64,000 bases of DNA from Actinoplanes lutulentus (GCF_003259845.1 NZ_QLMJ01000001.1:620001-684000); one strand, 5' to 3'; positions 8,600-16,757 are shown, counted from the first letter of the stretch. Notes: generated by a model from the sequence alone, not told the origin. A program made the numbers and translations.

Positions 8600-9289
8600 A
8601 TGCGGTTTCTCCGGCTCGGGTTGCGAAAGCGGCGCGTCCAGCACGATCCCGCCCTGCAACGGCAATTGATGCAGGACGTTCAGCAACGATTCGGCACCCA
8701 CCTGACCACCCGCTACGCGGATCAGGCAGCGGAAATACGTGGGCTGCTCGACGGCGACGACGGTGTCCTGGTGGCCGGCGAGATCCTGCGCGAGTTCGCC
8801 GAAGGCGCCCACTCCTCGGTGGTGGTCCAGGCCGCCGACCTGGGACTCGTCGCGGATCGCACCAATTACCGCACGCTGTGGAAGACCGCCGGAAAGCGAC
8901 TGCGCTCGCCACTGTTCGGCCAGCCCCTGCACCCGTACATCCAGGTCAGCGCGGCGGTCACGGCCGTGGGCGCACAAGCGCGCCAGACGGTACGCGTAAC
9001 CGACCCCGAACCGGTGCTCGCCCACGTCTTCGAGCTGCTCGACCTGACCGTGGCCGGCTGGCAGTACGGCCGGGTGCTCGTCGACGTGCACGGCGCCGAA
9101 CTGGCCGCCGGGCTGATCACCACGGCCACCGTCCTGCGCAACGAGATGGGCGACCCGCCCCCGCTGCCGCCGCCGGTCCGCGAGCAGATGCGCTCCAACG
9201 CCAGCGTCGACGTGCTCGACCCGGCGATCAGCCGGTTCGTCGGGCAGTGGAACCCGGGCAAACAGATGCGCGAATCACTTCTCGCCTAG
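8600..9289 (+). CDS. hypothetical protein
   Basis: 229 residues starting MRFLRLGLRKRR. ATG 8600 has GAGGCGAGG just upstream; an in-frame GTG at 8585 is the alternative. The protein is soluble and mostly alpha-helical by composition, with a basic N-terminus and no signal peptide or membrane segment. No family motif is recognised. A central part (LHPYIQVSAAVTAVGAQARQ, then a helix with VFELLDLTVAGW) may be a small alpha/beta domain. It is divergent from the pst operon and may share its regulatory region. Confidence 0.6.
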   Translation: MRFLRLGLRKRRVQHDPALQRQLMQDVQQRFGTHLTTRYADQAAEIRGLLDGDDGVLVAGEILREFAEGAHSSVVVQAADLGLVADRTNYRTLWKTAGKRLRSPLFGQPLHPYIQVSAAVTAVGAQARQTVRVTDPEPVLAHVFELLDLTVAGWQYGRVLVDVHGAELAAGLITTATVLRNEMGDPPPLPPPVREQMRSNASVDVLDPAISRFVGQWNPGKQMRESLLA

Positions 9290-9358
9290 GACTTTCCTTC
9301 ACCCGTCCGCCGTGCGGCCGATTCATGGGCTCGTTGCGGACGGAAAGGAATCCACCCG

Positions 9359-9982
9359 ATGAATTACGAGCCTTCAGCACGCCTCGTGCCGATGCGCGAC
9401 GATCGCTGGCAGCCCCAGGACGAGCTGCTCAACAGCGTGATGGACAAGTGCATCGATGACGCGTACCGCGGTGCGAACACGAACAGCGCCGGCGGCAGCC
9501 CGATCATGGTCGCCGGCGGGATGATCCTGCTGGTACTCGGCGTGATCCTCGCCGCCGGCACCGGCAGCCCGCTGCTCGCCGTCGCGATCGTGGTCGCTGT
9601 CGCTCTCGGCGGCCTCGGATACATGGCGATGGCCGGCACCCCGACACACGTCAACAAGCTGTCGGTGCTCGACCCGATCGGCGGCCCCGGCAACCTGCCC
9701 GGCGGTTACATCGTGCACCCGAAGGCGTGGCAGGCCGGCATGCGCGAGTACCTGATCCCGGTCACCGACCGCCAGTTCCGGGTCGCCGTGCGGATCTGCC
9801 GCGAGCACCCCGGCTCGGTCTCCGACGTGATCCGCCTGGTGAAGAAGGCGGAGAAGCACGCCTACCAGCACTCCGCCGGCGTCGAGGTGATGGATGTGGA
9901 CGTTTTCAAGGTGGCGGCGCGATGGACCGCTGAGCACGCCCGGAACGCGCCGACGATGGTCATGAAGGTAGCGGCGAAGTAG
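9359..9982 (+). CDS. hypothetical membrane protein
   Basis: 207 residues, ATG 9359 preceded by GGAAAGGA. A hydrophilic N-terminus (about 45 residues) is followed by two adjacent transmembrane helices (PIMVAGGMILLVLGVILAA and LLAVAIVVAVALGGLGYMAM) and a soluble C-terminal domain with AVRICREHPGSVSDVIRLVKK. Family not recognised. It follows the 8600 gene by 69 bp; a long imperfect inverted repeat in that gap (9292-9347) could fold over its ribosome binding site. Confidence 0.65.
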   Translation: MNYEPSARLVPMRDDRWQPQDELLNSVMDKCIDDAYRGANTNSAGGSPIMVAGGMILLVLGVILAAGTGSPLLAVAIVVAVALGGLGYMAMAGTPTHVNKLSVLDPIGGPGNLPGGYIVHPKAWQAGMREYLIPVTDRQFRVAVRICREHPGSVSDVIRLVKKAEKHAYQHSAGVEVMDVDVFKVAARWTAEHARNAPTMVMKVAAK

Positions 9983-10000
9983 TTTTTCCGCTGATGGCGC

Positions 10001-10651
10001 TCAGCGGAATCGGTCTTGCCAGGTGTCCAGCAGGGGGATTACGGCTCGCAGGTCGGTGCCGGTGACGCCGGTGTGGGCTGCCGCTCGGGCTGCCGGGTCG
10101 CCGTTGAACGCGATCGCCAGGCCTGCGGCGCCGAAAAGGGGCAGGTCAGAGCGGCTGTCGCCGATGGCGGCGCAGTGGCTTGGCTCGATGTTCAGTTCGG
10201 TGGCGACGCTCAGTGCGAAGTCTCGTTTGCCGTATTCGTCCAGGTGGGCGGCTACCTCGCCGGTGTAGGCGCCGTTGATGATCTCCAGGACCGGGCCGCA
10301 GGAGCGGGCGAATCCGAATCGGTCACAGAGGTAGGCGCCGACCGGGTCCCAGGCGAGCGTGGTGACGACCGGGAGCAGGTCGTGGGCGCGGCACCAGGCG
10401 AGCGTTTCGGGGATGCCGTCGACCAGTGGCAGCGAGGCGAGGAATCCGCGCACGTCGGACGGGGTCCAGGTAGCCCAGCCGCGGGCGTCGATGACAGAGG
10501 CTTCCTGGTTGGTGAGGGTGCCGTCGTCGTACCCGGCTTCGGCCTCGCGGCAGAGATCGGCGTGGCCGAGGCGGTCGGCGAGGTGCTGTCCGCTACTGAT
10601 CCCCGGGACGAGCGTTCCGTCCACATCGAAGAACACCACTCCACGCGTCAT
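10001..10651 (-). CDS. HAD-superfamily phosphatase (subfamily IB-like)
   Basis: 216 residues from ATG 10651 (MTRGVVFFDVDGTLV). Motif I is DVDGTL with nucleophile and acid Asp; motif II is probably PVVTTLAW; motif III/IV is IGDSRSDLPLFGAAGLAIAFNG, which binds Mg. The size and an alpha-helical cap after motif I fit HAD-IB phosphatases such as SerB-like phosphoserine phosphatases, but the substrate cannot be told from sequence. An upstream in-frame ATG (10675) adds eight residues without family support. Convergent with 9359. Confidence 0.85.
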   Translation of the reverse strand: MTRGVVFFDVDGTLVPGISSGQHLADRLGHADLCREAEAGYDDGTLTNQEASVIDARGWATWTPSDVRGFLASLPLVDGIPETLAWCRAHDLLPVVTTLAWDPVGAYLCDRFGFARSCGPVLEIINGAYTGEVAAHLDEYGKRDFALSVATELNIEPSHCAAIGDSRSDLPLFGAAGLAIAFNGDPAARAAAHTGVTGTDLRAVIPLLDTWQDRFR

Positions 10652-10695
10652 CCGCCCAGCATGCTGCACTGGCACGGGTCGATCACACTCAGGAC

Positions 10696-11061
10696 GTGAT
10701 CGTGCAGACGCGGGCCGGGTCCGGGAACTGGGTGCGGTGGCGGGTGGGCCGGCGCAGGCTGGCGGGGATGCCGAGTAAGGACACGTGGGGGTCTTTGAAC
10801 TTCGCGGACGGCGATATCGGCTTCGTCCTCACCATGCTCTACCTGGCTGTCGTTCTGGTGATCGGGATCGCGATCCTGCTGGCGACAGCGGTCGTCTGGC
10901 CATACCGCGCGATCACCGACAATTGGCCGGTCGTGGCCCGCGAGCTGGACGGCGATGACGAGAATCTCCAGTGGCGCTGGGTGCGGGGCCGGGCTGCGGC
11001 AGACGCCCTCGCCCAGCAGTGGGCGACCGAGATTGAACAGCACGGACGGCCATTAGGCTAG
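10696..11061 (+). CDS. hypothetical single-pass membrane protein
   Basis: 121 residues from GTG 10696; ATG 10768 (MPSKDTWGSLNFADGD) is a plausible shorter start. One transmembrane helix (FVLTMLYLAVVLVIGIAILLA) is followed by a cytoplasmic tail rich in Trp, Arg and Asp (NLQWRWVRGRAAADALAQQW). No family recognised. It ends 5 bp before a gamma-glutamylcyclotransferase-like gene and probably shares its transcript. Confidence 0.5.
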   Translation: MIVQTRAGSGNWVRWRVGRRRLAGMPSKDTWGSLNFADGDIGFVLTMLYLAVVLVIGIAILLATAVVWPYRAITDNWPVVARELDGDDENLQWRWVRGRAAADALAQQWATEIEQHGRPLG

Positions 11062-11066
11062 AAGCC

Positions 11067-11399
11067 ATGCCGCTCCTGTTCTCCTACGGAACGCTCCGCG
11101 ACCCGAACGTCCAGCAGATCAATTTCGGTCGGCTGCTGGCCGGGCGTGATGATCGGATCCTCGGTTTCCGGTTGGAGCAGGTGGAGATCACCGACCCGCA
11201 CGTGCTCGCGGTGAGCGGGCGCACCCACCACCCGATCCTGATCGCTACCGGACATCCAGGTGACGAGGTGGCCGGTGCGGTCCTGGAGCTCACCGACGAC
11301 GAGTTGCGGGCGGCGGACGACTACGAAGTGGACGACTACCGGCGTGTTGAGGCGCCGCTGGCGTCCGGCGGCACGGCCTGGGTCTACGCCGCGCGCTGA
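11067..11399 (+). CDS. gamma-glutamylcyclotransferase-fold (AIG2-like) protein
   Basis: 110 residues. It starts PLLFSYGTLRDPNVQ; the YGTLR substrate-binding motif near the N-terminus and a Glu in the region GAVLELTDDELRAADDYE (catalytic Glu in the family) identify the GGCT/AIG2-like fold. Such proteins cyclise gamma-glutamyl amines to 5-oxoproline, but the bacterial members vary in substrate. The ATG has no strong ribosome binding site and lies 5 bp after the small membrane protein. Its 3' end overlaps the convergent dehydrogenase gene by 16 bp. Confidence 0.85.
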   Translation: MPLLFSYGTLRDPNVQQINFGRLLAGRDDRILGFRLEQVEITDPHVLAVSGRTHHPILIATGHPGDEVAGAVLELTDDELRAADDYEVDDYRRVEAPLASGGTAWVYAAR

Positions 11400-12493
11400 T
11401 CTCTACGCCGGTGGGTTTCTCGCCGGGCTTTTTCTCGGACGGCCTGGGCTTTTGTTCGGGCGGCCTCCAGCGGTGTCGAGCCGGTGGTCCGCAGGATCTC
11501 GGTGAGCGTGCCGGCGATGGCTTCGACGCGCGCGCCGGCCTGCTCGGACGTCTCGTGGTGCAGCTCGACCGCTGTGGCGTGGATGATGCCGCCGGCGCTG
11601 ACGACGAGGTCCGGCGCCCAGAGGATGCCGCGGTCCCGCAGCAGATCGGCGGTGGCGGGTTCGTCGAGCTGGTTGTTGGCGGGGCCGGCGATCGCGGCGC
11701 AGCGCAGGTGCGGCACGGTGGACGGGGTGAGCAGGCCGCCGAGTGCGGACGGGATCAGCACGTCGACGTCGGCGGTGAGGCATTCCTGCGGGGTCACCCA
11801 GGTGGCGTTCTCCGCGTGGACGCGGCGGCTCTCGTCGACGTCGGCGGCGTACAGAATGGCTTTTCTCTTGGCTGTTTTTTCGTGGGCTGTTCTTAATTGG
11901 GCGGCTTTTTCGTGGGCTGTTTTTTCTTGGGCCAGCAGGCGCAGCACATGAGTGCCGACGCGGCCGAGGCCCAGCACGGCGAAACTGCGGCCGCCCAGCT
12001 CAGGCGAGCCGAACCGCTCCGCGCAGACGGCTCGCAGGGCGGCGAGGACGCCGGCGGCGGTGTGCACCGACGAGTCGCCACTGCCGCCCGCGGAGACCGG
12101 GCGGCAGAACGCGTACGGAGTGCGCTCCGCGATGGTGACCATGTCGTCCGGGCCGGTGCCGACGTCCGGGCCGGTCGCATAAGCGCCATCGAGGGAAGCG
12201 ATCACATCGCCGACGTCGTGCAGCAGGTCGCGACGTTCGGCCGGGTCGAGGACATGCCCAGGTGGCAGCGCTACGACGGTCTTGCCGCCGCCGTTGGGCA
12301 GCCCGGCGAGGGCGGCCTTGTCGGACATGGCGACGGAGAGGCGCAGCGCGTCGGTGAGTCCGTCGCGCCAGTGCGGGTAGTGCGCGATCCGGCAGCCACC
12401 GATGGCCTGTCCAAGAGCGGTGGAGTGCACCGCGACGATGATCGGGAGGCCGGACCGGGTGCCGCGCCTGATGACGATGTTCTCGTGCTCCAT
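11384..12493 (-). CDS. Leu/Phe/Val dehydrogenase family amino-acid dehydrogenase
   Basis: 369 residues. The N-terminal domain has GQAIGGCRIAHYP and the two catalytic/substrate Lys (MSDKAALAGLPNGGGKTVV). The Rossmann domain shows VLGLGRVGTHVLRLLA. It oxidatively deaminates branched-chain or aromatic amino acids (valine dehydrogenase is likeliest in this order). It is divergent from an Lrp/AsnC regulator, the usual arrangement for valine dehydrogenase. Odd feature: a 22-24-residue Lys/Ala/Glu-rich insertion (KTAHEKAAQLRTAHEKTAK) just after the dinucleotide-binding helix, encoded by a T-rich (coding-strand A-rich) imperfect repeat at about 11866-11935. Confidence 0.85.
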   Translation of the reverse strand: MEHENIVIRRGTRSGLPIIVAVHSTALGQAIGGCRIAHYPHWRDGLTDALRLSVAMSDKAALAGLPNGGGKTVVALPPGHVLDPAERRDLLHDVGDVIASLDGAYATGPDVGTGPDDMVTIAERTPYAFCRPVSAGGSGDSSVHTAAGVLAALRAVCAERFGSPELGGRSFAVLGLGRVGTHVLRLLAQEKTAHEKAAQLRTAHEKTAKRKAILYAADVDESRRVHAENATWVTPQECLTADVDVLIPSALGGLLTPSTVPHLRCAAIAGPANNQLDEPATADLLRDRGILWAPDLVVSAGGIIHATAVELHHETSEQAGARVEAIAGTLTEILRTTGSTPLEAARTKAQAVREKARRETHRRRDQRAA

Positions 12494-12573
12494 GCCTCCG
12501 GACGGTAGACATCTGTCCGGGCATGATCGGCTTCTGGCGAACGTCGTTCGGAGAAAGGCGTTAGATTCCGGTC

Positions 12574-13032
12574 GTGGACGAACTTGATGCGGCGATCGTG
12601 GAGCTTTTGCAGGTCGATGCGCGGCAGACCAACCGCGAGCTGGCCCGTGCGGTCGGGATCGCGCCGTCCACCTGCCTGGAGCGGGTGCGGTCGCTGCGCG
12701 AGCGCGGGGTGATCACCGGCTATCACGCGGAGATCAGCCTCGCGGCGCTCAACCGCGGCGTCCAGGCGCTGCTGCACGTCCAGGTCAGGCCACTGAGCAG
12801 GACGATCATCGAGAACTTCAAGACGTACGCGATGAGCCTGCCCGAAGTCCTGTCGGTGATCGTCCTGACCGGCGGCGACGACTTCCAGGTGCACGTGGCG
12901 GTGCCGAGCGTGGACGCGCTGCACTCGTTCGTGATGGACAAGTTCAGCGGGCGGCGGGAGATCGTCGGATTCCGCTCCTCGGTGATCTACCAGCACGCCC
13001 ACAAGCAGGTCATCGAGCCGCTGGATCCCTGA
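12574..13032 (+). CDS. Lrp/AsnC family transcriptional regulator
   Basis: 152 residues from GTG 12574. The N-terminal winged HTH (ELDAAIVELLQVDARQTNRE, then ARAVGIAPSTCLERVRSLRE) is followed by an alpha/beta RAM ligand-binding domain (VQALLHVQVRPL, VLTGGDDFQVHVAV). Members bind amino acids and form octamers. It is divergent from the dehydrogenase at 11384, with an 80-bp intergenic region that should hold its operator, so it probably senses a branched-chain amino acid and controls that gene. Confidence 0.9.
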   Translation: MDELDAAIVELLQVDARQTNRELARAVGIAPSTCLERVRSLRERGVITGYHAEISLAALNRGVQALLHVQVRPLSRTIIENFKTYAMSLPEVLSVIVLTGGDDFQVHVAVPSVDALHSFVMDKFSGRREIVGFRSSVIYQHAHKQVIEPLDP

Positions 13033-13164
13033 CCGGGCCAGCAGGCCGCCGACCAGGGCGTCCAGGCCTTGACGGTATACGTCGCGCTCGGCGTGCCGCG
13101 GCCAGTCCTCGCCGATGACCGCCAAGGTGGGCAGGCGTTCCTGGTCGAGGCGCCGCCGTTGCCG
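13030..13164 (-). pseudogene. possible remnant of a TetR-family regulator C-terminus
   Basis: The minus strand reads RQRRRLDQERLPTLAVIGED, then WPRHAERDVYRQGLDALVGG and LLARSG, a pattern typical of the last helix of TetR-family ligand domains (...GLDALLdGL). The frame has no N-terminal HTH and runs on without a natural stop into the antisense of the Lrp gene. No other gene is seen in 13033-13281. Interpretation as gene debris is tentative. Confidence 0.25.
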
Positions 13165-13293
13165 GGCGGATCTCCCGGAAACTCGTGCGTTTGCGGTTGA
13201 TCGGATGGCCGAACCTCACAAGATCGCAGGTCGTGAGGGGGCGGTGGGGTTGTTCGAGGTGGAGTGTCGGGGGGTGGTGGCATGCTGCACGGC

Positions 13294-13884
13294 ATGACTT
13301 CGTTCGATCCCAAAGGGGACCTTCGGCAATACCTGCAGGAGGGCCGGGACACCCTGGTGTGGAAGCTGGAGGGCCTGTCGGACTATGACGTTCGCCGGCC
13401 CCTTGTGCCTACCGGCACCAATTTGCTCGGGCTCGTGAAGCACTGTGCTGGTGTTGAGGGTGGCTACTTCGGGGAGACGTTCGGGCGGCCGCTGCACGAG
13501 CCCATGCCGTGGATGGACGAGGACGCCGAGCCGAACGCTGACATGTGGGCCACGCCGGAGGAGAAGCGTGACGACATCATCGCGCTCCACCGCCGGGTGT
13601 GGGCTCACTCTGACGCGACGATCGAGGCGCTCGACCTGGACGCCCGGGGCCGGGTCGCGTGGTGGCCGGAGGAACGGCAGGTGGTCTCGCTGCATCGCAT
13701 CCTGGTGCACGTCACCGCCGAGACGCACCGGCACGCCGGTCACGCCGACCTCGTCCGTGAGCTCATCGACGGCGCGGCCGGGGTCCGTCAGACCAACAGC
13801 AACCTGCCCGACGAGGACCAGCAGTGGTGGTCCGGTTACCACGACCGCCTGGAAGCCGCCGCCCGCCAGTTCAGCAAGGACTGA
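13294..13884 (+). CDS. DinB-family (DUF664) protein
   Basis: 196 residues from ATG 13294 (MTSFDPKGDLRQYLQ); in-frame starts at 13264 and 13282 exist and start choice is uncertain. Four-helix-bundle DinB-like protein: metal-ligand His are expected in the NLLGLVKHCAGVEGGYF helix and in LHRILVHVTAETHRHAGH near the C-terminus, and the typical W....HDR tail is present. Members of this family are putative metal-dependent, mycothiol- or bacillithiol-linked enzymes; the precise role is unknown. It is followed 3 bp later by the next gene. Confidence 0.85.
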   Translation: MTSFDPKGDLRQYLQEGRDTLVWKLEGLSDYDVRRPLVPTGTNLLGLVKHCAGVEGGYFGETFGRPLHEPMPWMDEDAEPNADMWATPEEKRDDIIALHRRVWAHSDATIEALDLDARGRVAWWPEERQVVSLHRILVHVTAETHRHAGHADLVRELIDGAAGVRQTNSNLPDEDQQWWSGYHDRLEAAARQFSKD

Positions 13885-13887
13885 TCG

Positions 13888-14850
13888 GTGAACGACACCG
13901 CGGCGTGGCTCGGCGCGGCCTGGGACCGGGCGGAGTCAGTTCAGGTCGTCGACGGCGGAGAGGACCGCGGACCGATCGACGGCCGTGCGGTGCTGGCCGA
14001 GGCGCAGAGGCCCTCAGCACCGCAGGAGTTCTCGGCACCGCAGGAGTTCTCGGCACGGCAGGAGTTCTCGGCGCTGCGCGGGCTGACCACGGCTGGCCGG
14101 TTCACCGGGGACATCTGCCGGTGTCACGGTGGGCTGACGATCGTTCTGCGGGACAGTGCGGGCGGGATCATCGGTAGTGGGAGCGTTCACGGTTATGACA
14201 CGGTCAGCTGGGAGCGGAGCAGGTTCCGTGACGACCTGGTGGTCAGCGATCCCGCCGGGCTGCAGCTGCTGCTCGCCGAGATCGGCGTCCCGCATCGGCT
14301 GGCGTCCTTCCACGGACCGTTGGCGAATCTGCTGGACCTGCGCGGGCAGCGCCCGCAGTTCCGGCCCGCAGGCAAGCGGGGGCGCTCATACCTCAGCGAG
14401 CGGCGGGTTCCCGGCGTCCTGTGGCCGGCGCTGCTGACCGTCACCGGTGAGCAGGCCGGTGAGCTGCCGGCCGATCGGATCGACGATATGCGGCACCTGC
14501 TCGCCGAGGTGATGCCGTCGCCCGCAGACCGGGCGACGGCGCTGCTGACCTGGCTGGGACGGCTTCCGGTCGAAGCGGAGGCTTCATGGGGCGAGGGAGT
14601 CCTGGTCCGCCAGCTACTGGCGGAGGCGCCACGCTCCGCACCGCCGGCTGACGTGCCGCCGGCTGACGTGCCGCCGGTTGATGTGGCGCGGGCTGTTCTG
14701 GTGGCGGCGGTGGCTGTGGCTCGGGGTGCTGAGGTGGTGATGGGTGCGGTGAATCTGGCTGTGCACGGCGGGGAGGACGCTGACCTGGTCGCCGCTGTCG
14801 CGCCTGCGTTGCGGGCCCTCTTTCCGCCCGGTGATGCCGTGCAGCGGTGA
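13888..14850 (+). CDS. hypothetical protein with internal tandem repeats
   Basis: 320 residues from GTG 13888, with AAGGA 9 nt upstream. The N-terminal part contains three copies of a hexapeptide (APQEFS, APQEFS, ARQEFS); a C-terminal stretch has PPADV, PPADV, PPVDV. Between them is a globular alpha/beta region (ICRCHGGLTIVLRDSAGG...) without a recognised motif. It is coupled to the DinB-like gene. The repeats look like recent slippage expansions. Function unknown. Confidence 0.65.
   Translation: MNDTAAWLGAAWDRAESVQVVDGGEDRGPIDGRAVLAEAQRPSAPQEFSAPQEFSARQEFSALRGLTTAGRFTGDICRCHGGLTIVLRDSAGGIIGSGSVHGYDTVSWERSRFRDDLVVSDPAGLQLLLAEIGVPHRLASFHGPLANLLDLRGQRPQFRPAGKRGRSYLSERRVPGVLWPALLTVTGEQAGELPADRIDDMRHLLAEVMPSPADRATALLTWLGRLPVEAEASWGEGVLVRQLLAEAPRSAPPADVPPADVPPVDVARAVLVAAVAVARGAEVVMGAVNLAVHGGEDADLVAAVAPALRALFPPGDAVQR
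14017..14070 (+). repeat. 18-bp coding tandem repeat, 3 copies
   Basis: Copies at 14017-14034, 14035-14052 and 14053-14070; the third differs by one base. They keep frame and encode the three hexapeptides of the 13888 gene. Confidence 0.9.
14641..14685 (+). repeat. 15-bp coding tandem repeat, 3 copies
   Basis: Copies at 14641-14655, 14656-14670 (identical) and 14671-14685 (two changes), encoding PPADV/PPADV/PPVDV in the same gene. Confidence 0.9.
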
Positions 14851-14936
14851 GCGGGCATGTGTAGCGCCAGGCGCGCTGCGGCCTTGAGGGTCGCTGGGGT
14901 CGCGGTGGACTCTTGAGAGCCTTGCGGTTACGCGTA

Positions 14937-15521
14937 CTAAATGGCTTTTAGGGCTATGTTGACGGTGGCCTGGAGGGCTGCGCGGGTTGCGCCTGCGGCG
15001 GCGTGGACGGCGTTGCCTTCGCTGACGACCATGACGTAGCGGGCCAGGGCGACCGGGTCGGCGTCGCTGGGCAGGTCGCCTTCGGTTGCGGCTTGGGACA
15101 GGCGGTCGGCCAGGGCTTTTTCGCCGGCGGCGCGGCTGTCGGCGAGGAATTGGGCGATGTGGCCGTTGTCGCTGCCGCCGGCCAGGCCGCCCTGCACGGA
15201 GAGGCAGCCGGCGGGGCGGTCCGGGCGGGTGAGGGCGTCGGCGTTGGTGCGCAGGAACGTCTCGATGACGGCGCGGGCGGTGGGCTGGGCGAGCGCTTCG
15301 CGGGCGTAGGCCATGTCGGCCTCGGCGTAACGGGCCACCGCGCGCCGGAAGAGGTCCTCTTTGTTGCCGAATGCGGCATACATGCTCGGGCGATTGATGC
15401 CCATGGCCGTGGTGAGGTCGGCGAGGGACGCGCCCTCGTAGCCGTGGCGCCAGAAGACTTCGATGGCGCGGTCGAGTGCCGCGTCCGCATCGAACCCCCG
15501 GGGCCTGCCTCGCTCAGCCAT
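14937..15521 (-). CDS. TetR-family transcriptional regulator
   Basis: 194 residues starting MAERGRPRGFDADAALDRAI. The N-terminal HTH reads EGASLADLTTAMGINRPSMYAAFGNKEDLF, the usual TetR recognition helix region. The C-terminal part (TFLRTNADALTRPDRPAGCL...) resembles YcdC/AcrR-type ligand domains. It is divergent from an SDR gene with two near-identical operator-like sequences between them, so it most likely represses itself and the SDR. Confidence 0.9.
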   Translation of the reverse strand: MAERGRPRGFDADAALDRAIEVFWRHGYEGASLADLTTAMGINRPSMYAAFGNKEDLFRRAVARYAEADMAYAREALAQPTARAVIETFLRTNADALTRPDRPAGCLSVQGGLAGGSDNGHIAQFLADSRAAGEKALADRLSQAATEGDLPSDADPVALARYVMVVSEGNAVHAAAGATRAALQATVNIALKAI

Positions 15522-15558
15522 TTTCGCCCTCTCTTCTCACGTGACGCAGCTCATTCTA

Positions 15559-15608
15559 ACCGATCGGTACAGAAGTGCTACGTTGATTCAGTACCGAGCG
15601 GTACAGAA
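15559..15608. promoter_or_regulatory. paired TetR operators between tetR and SDR gene
   Basis: Two 16-bp sequences, ACCGATCGGTACAGAA (15559-15574) and ACCGAGCGGTACAGAA (15593-15608), differ at one base and are 34 bp apart. Each holds an ACCGANCGGT dyad. They lie in the divergent promoter and are the obvious binding sites for the flanking TetR protein. Confidence 0.7.
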
Positions 15609-15629
15609 CAGCTTTGAGAGGGAACGATC

Positions 15630-16367
15630 ATGGGACAGCTGGATGGCAAGACCGCTCTGATCACCGGCGCGACCTCGGGAATCGGGCTCGCGGCAGCGCG
15701 CCGGCTCGCCGCTGAGGGAGCGAAAGTCGTGATCACCGGGCGGCGGCAAGAGGCGCTGGACGAGGCGGTCGCCTCGATCGGCGACAACGCGACCGGGGTA
15801 CGCGCGGACGTGGCAAACCTGGACGATCTCGACCGCCTGTTCGCGGGGATCGAGCAGCTCGACATCGTGTTCGCCAACGCCGGCGGTGGCGAGTTCGGGG
15901 CGCTGCCGGACGTCACGTGGGAGCACTACGCGTCGACGTTCAACACGAACGTCGGCGGCACACTGTTCACCGTGCAGAAGGCGTTGCCGCTGCTCAAGCC
16001 TGGTGCGTCGGTCATCCTGACCAGCTCCAACATCGACACGAAGGGTGCGGCGTCGTTCAGCGTCTACGCGGCCACGAAGGCGGCGCTGCGCTCGTTCACC
16101 CGCAGCTGGGCGGCCGAGCTGGTGGGCCGTGGCATCCGGGTCAACAGCATCGCGCCCGGACCGATCGAGACGCCCGGCCTGAGCGGCCTCGCGGGAGATC
16201 CGTCCGCCGCCGAGGCGCTGCTGAAAGGCCTGGCCGCAGGCGTGCCGATGCAGCGGCTGGGCCGGCCCGAGGAGATCGCCGACGCGGTGCTCTTCCTGGC
16301 GTCGGACTCCAGCAGTTACATGACCGGCGCGGAGATCTACGTCGACGGCGGCGCGAGCCAGGTCTGA
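15630..16367 (+). CDS. short-chain dehydrogenase/reductase (SDR)
   Basis: 245 residues from ATG 15630 with GAGAGGGAA upstream. Classical SDR: cofactor motif TGATSGIGLA near residue 13, NAGGG motif after DIVFA, catalytic Ser in ILTSSNIDT and YAATK (Tyr, Lys). The C-terminus MTGAEIYVDGGASQV is typical. NAD(P)H-dependent; substrate unknown. Its expression is probably controlled by the divergent TetR regulator, as for many inducible YkvO/FabG-like detoxifying reductases. A SnoaL-like gene follows 13 bp downstream. Confidence 0.92.
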   Translation: MGQLDGKTALITGATSGIGLAAARRLAAEGAKVVITGRRQEALDEAVASIGDNATGVRADVANLDDLDRLFAGIEQLDIVFANAGGGEFGALPDVTWEHYASTFNTNVGGTLFTVQKALPLLKPGASVILTSSNIDTKGAASFSVYAATKAALRSFTRSWAAELVGRGIRVNSIAPGPIETPGLSGLAGDPSAAEALLKGLAAGVPMQRLGRPEEIADAVLFLASDSSSYMTGAEIYVDGGASQV

Positions 16368-16380
16368 GATCATCAAGGGT

Positions 16381-16734
16381 ATGAGCACTGTGATCGAACT
16401 GCTGGCCGCCAACCTGACCGACGTCTTCGGCAACCGGGATGCCGCCACCCGGCGAGCCGCGATCGAGCGGATCTATGCCGAGGACGTCGCGTTCATCGAC
16501 CCGGAGGAGACCGTCCGGGGCTGGGACGCCCTGGAGGAGAAGGCACGCGGGCTGCTGGAGAAGGTTCCGGCGAACTTCGTCTTCGCCGAGGACGGACATC
16601 GGTACGCCGGACCGGACCGTGGGGCGCTCGCCTGGACGTTCGGCCCGGCGGGCGAACCGGCGGTGCGCGGCATCGACATCATCACGGTTCGTGACGGCCG
16701 GATCGCCGAGCTTGTGACGATCTTCGTGGCATAA
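16381..16734 (+). CDS. SnoaL-like / NTF2-fold protein
   Basis: 117 residues. The cone-shaped NTF2 fold is suggested by the helix-rich start (RRAAIERIYAEDVAFIDPEE) and the alternating beta strands ending GIDIITVRDGRIAELVTIFV, a very typical SnoaL-like C-terminus. The family includes polyketide cyclases, hydrolases and steroid isomerases; no specific activity can be assigned. It probably shares the TetR-controlled transcript with the SDR. Confidence 0.85.
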   Translation: MSTVIELLAANLTDVFGNRDAATRRAAIERIYAEDVAFIDPEETVRGWDALEEKARGLLEKVPANFVFAEDGHRYAGPDRGALAWTFGPAGEPAVRGIDIITVRDGRIAELVTIFVA

Positions 16735-16757
16735 CAGACGATCTTCGTGGCATAACA
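16716..16757 (+). repeat. 21-bp perfect tandem duplication across a stop codon
   Basis: Positions 16716-16736 and 16737-16757 are identical and each contains the TAA stop of the SnoaL-like gene in its context. The last coding bases and stop were duplicated downstream, leaving the protein intact. Confidence 0.95.
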
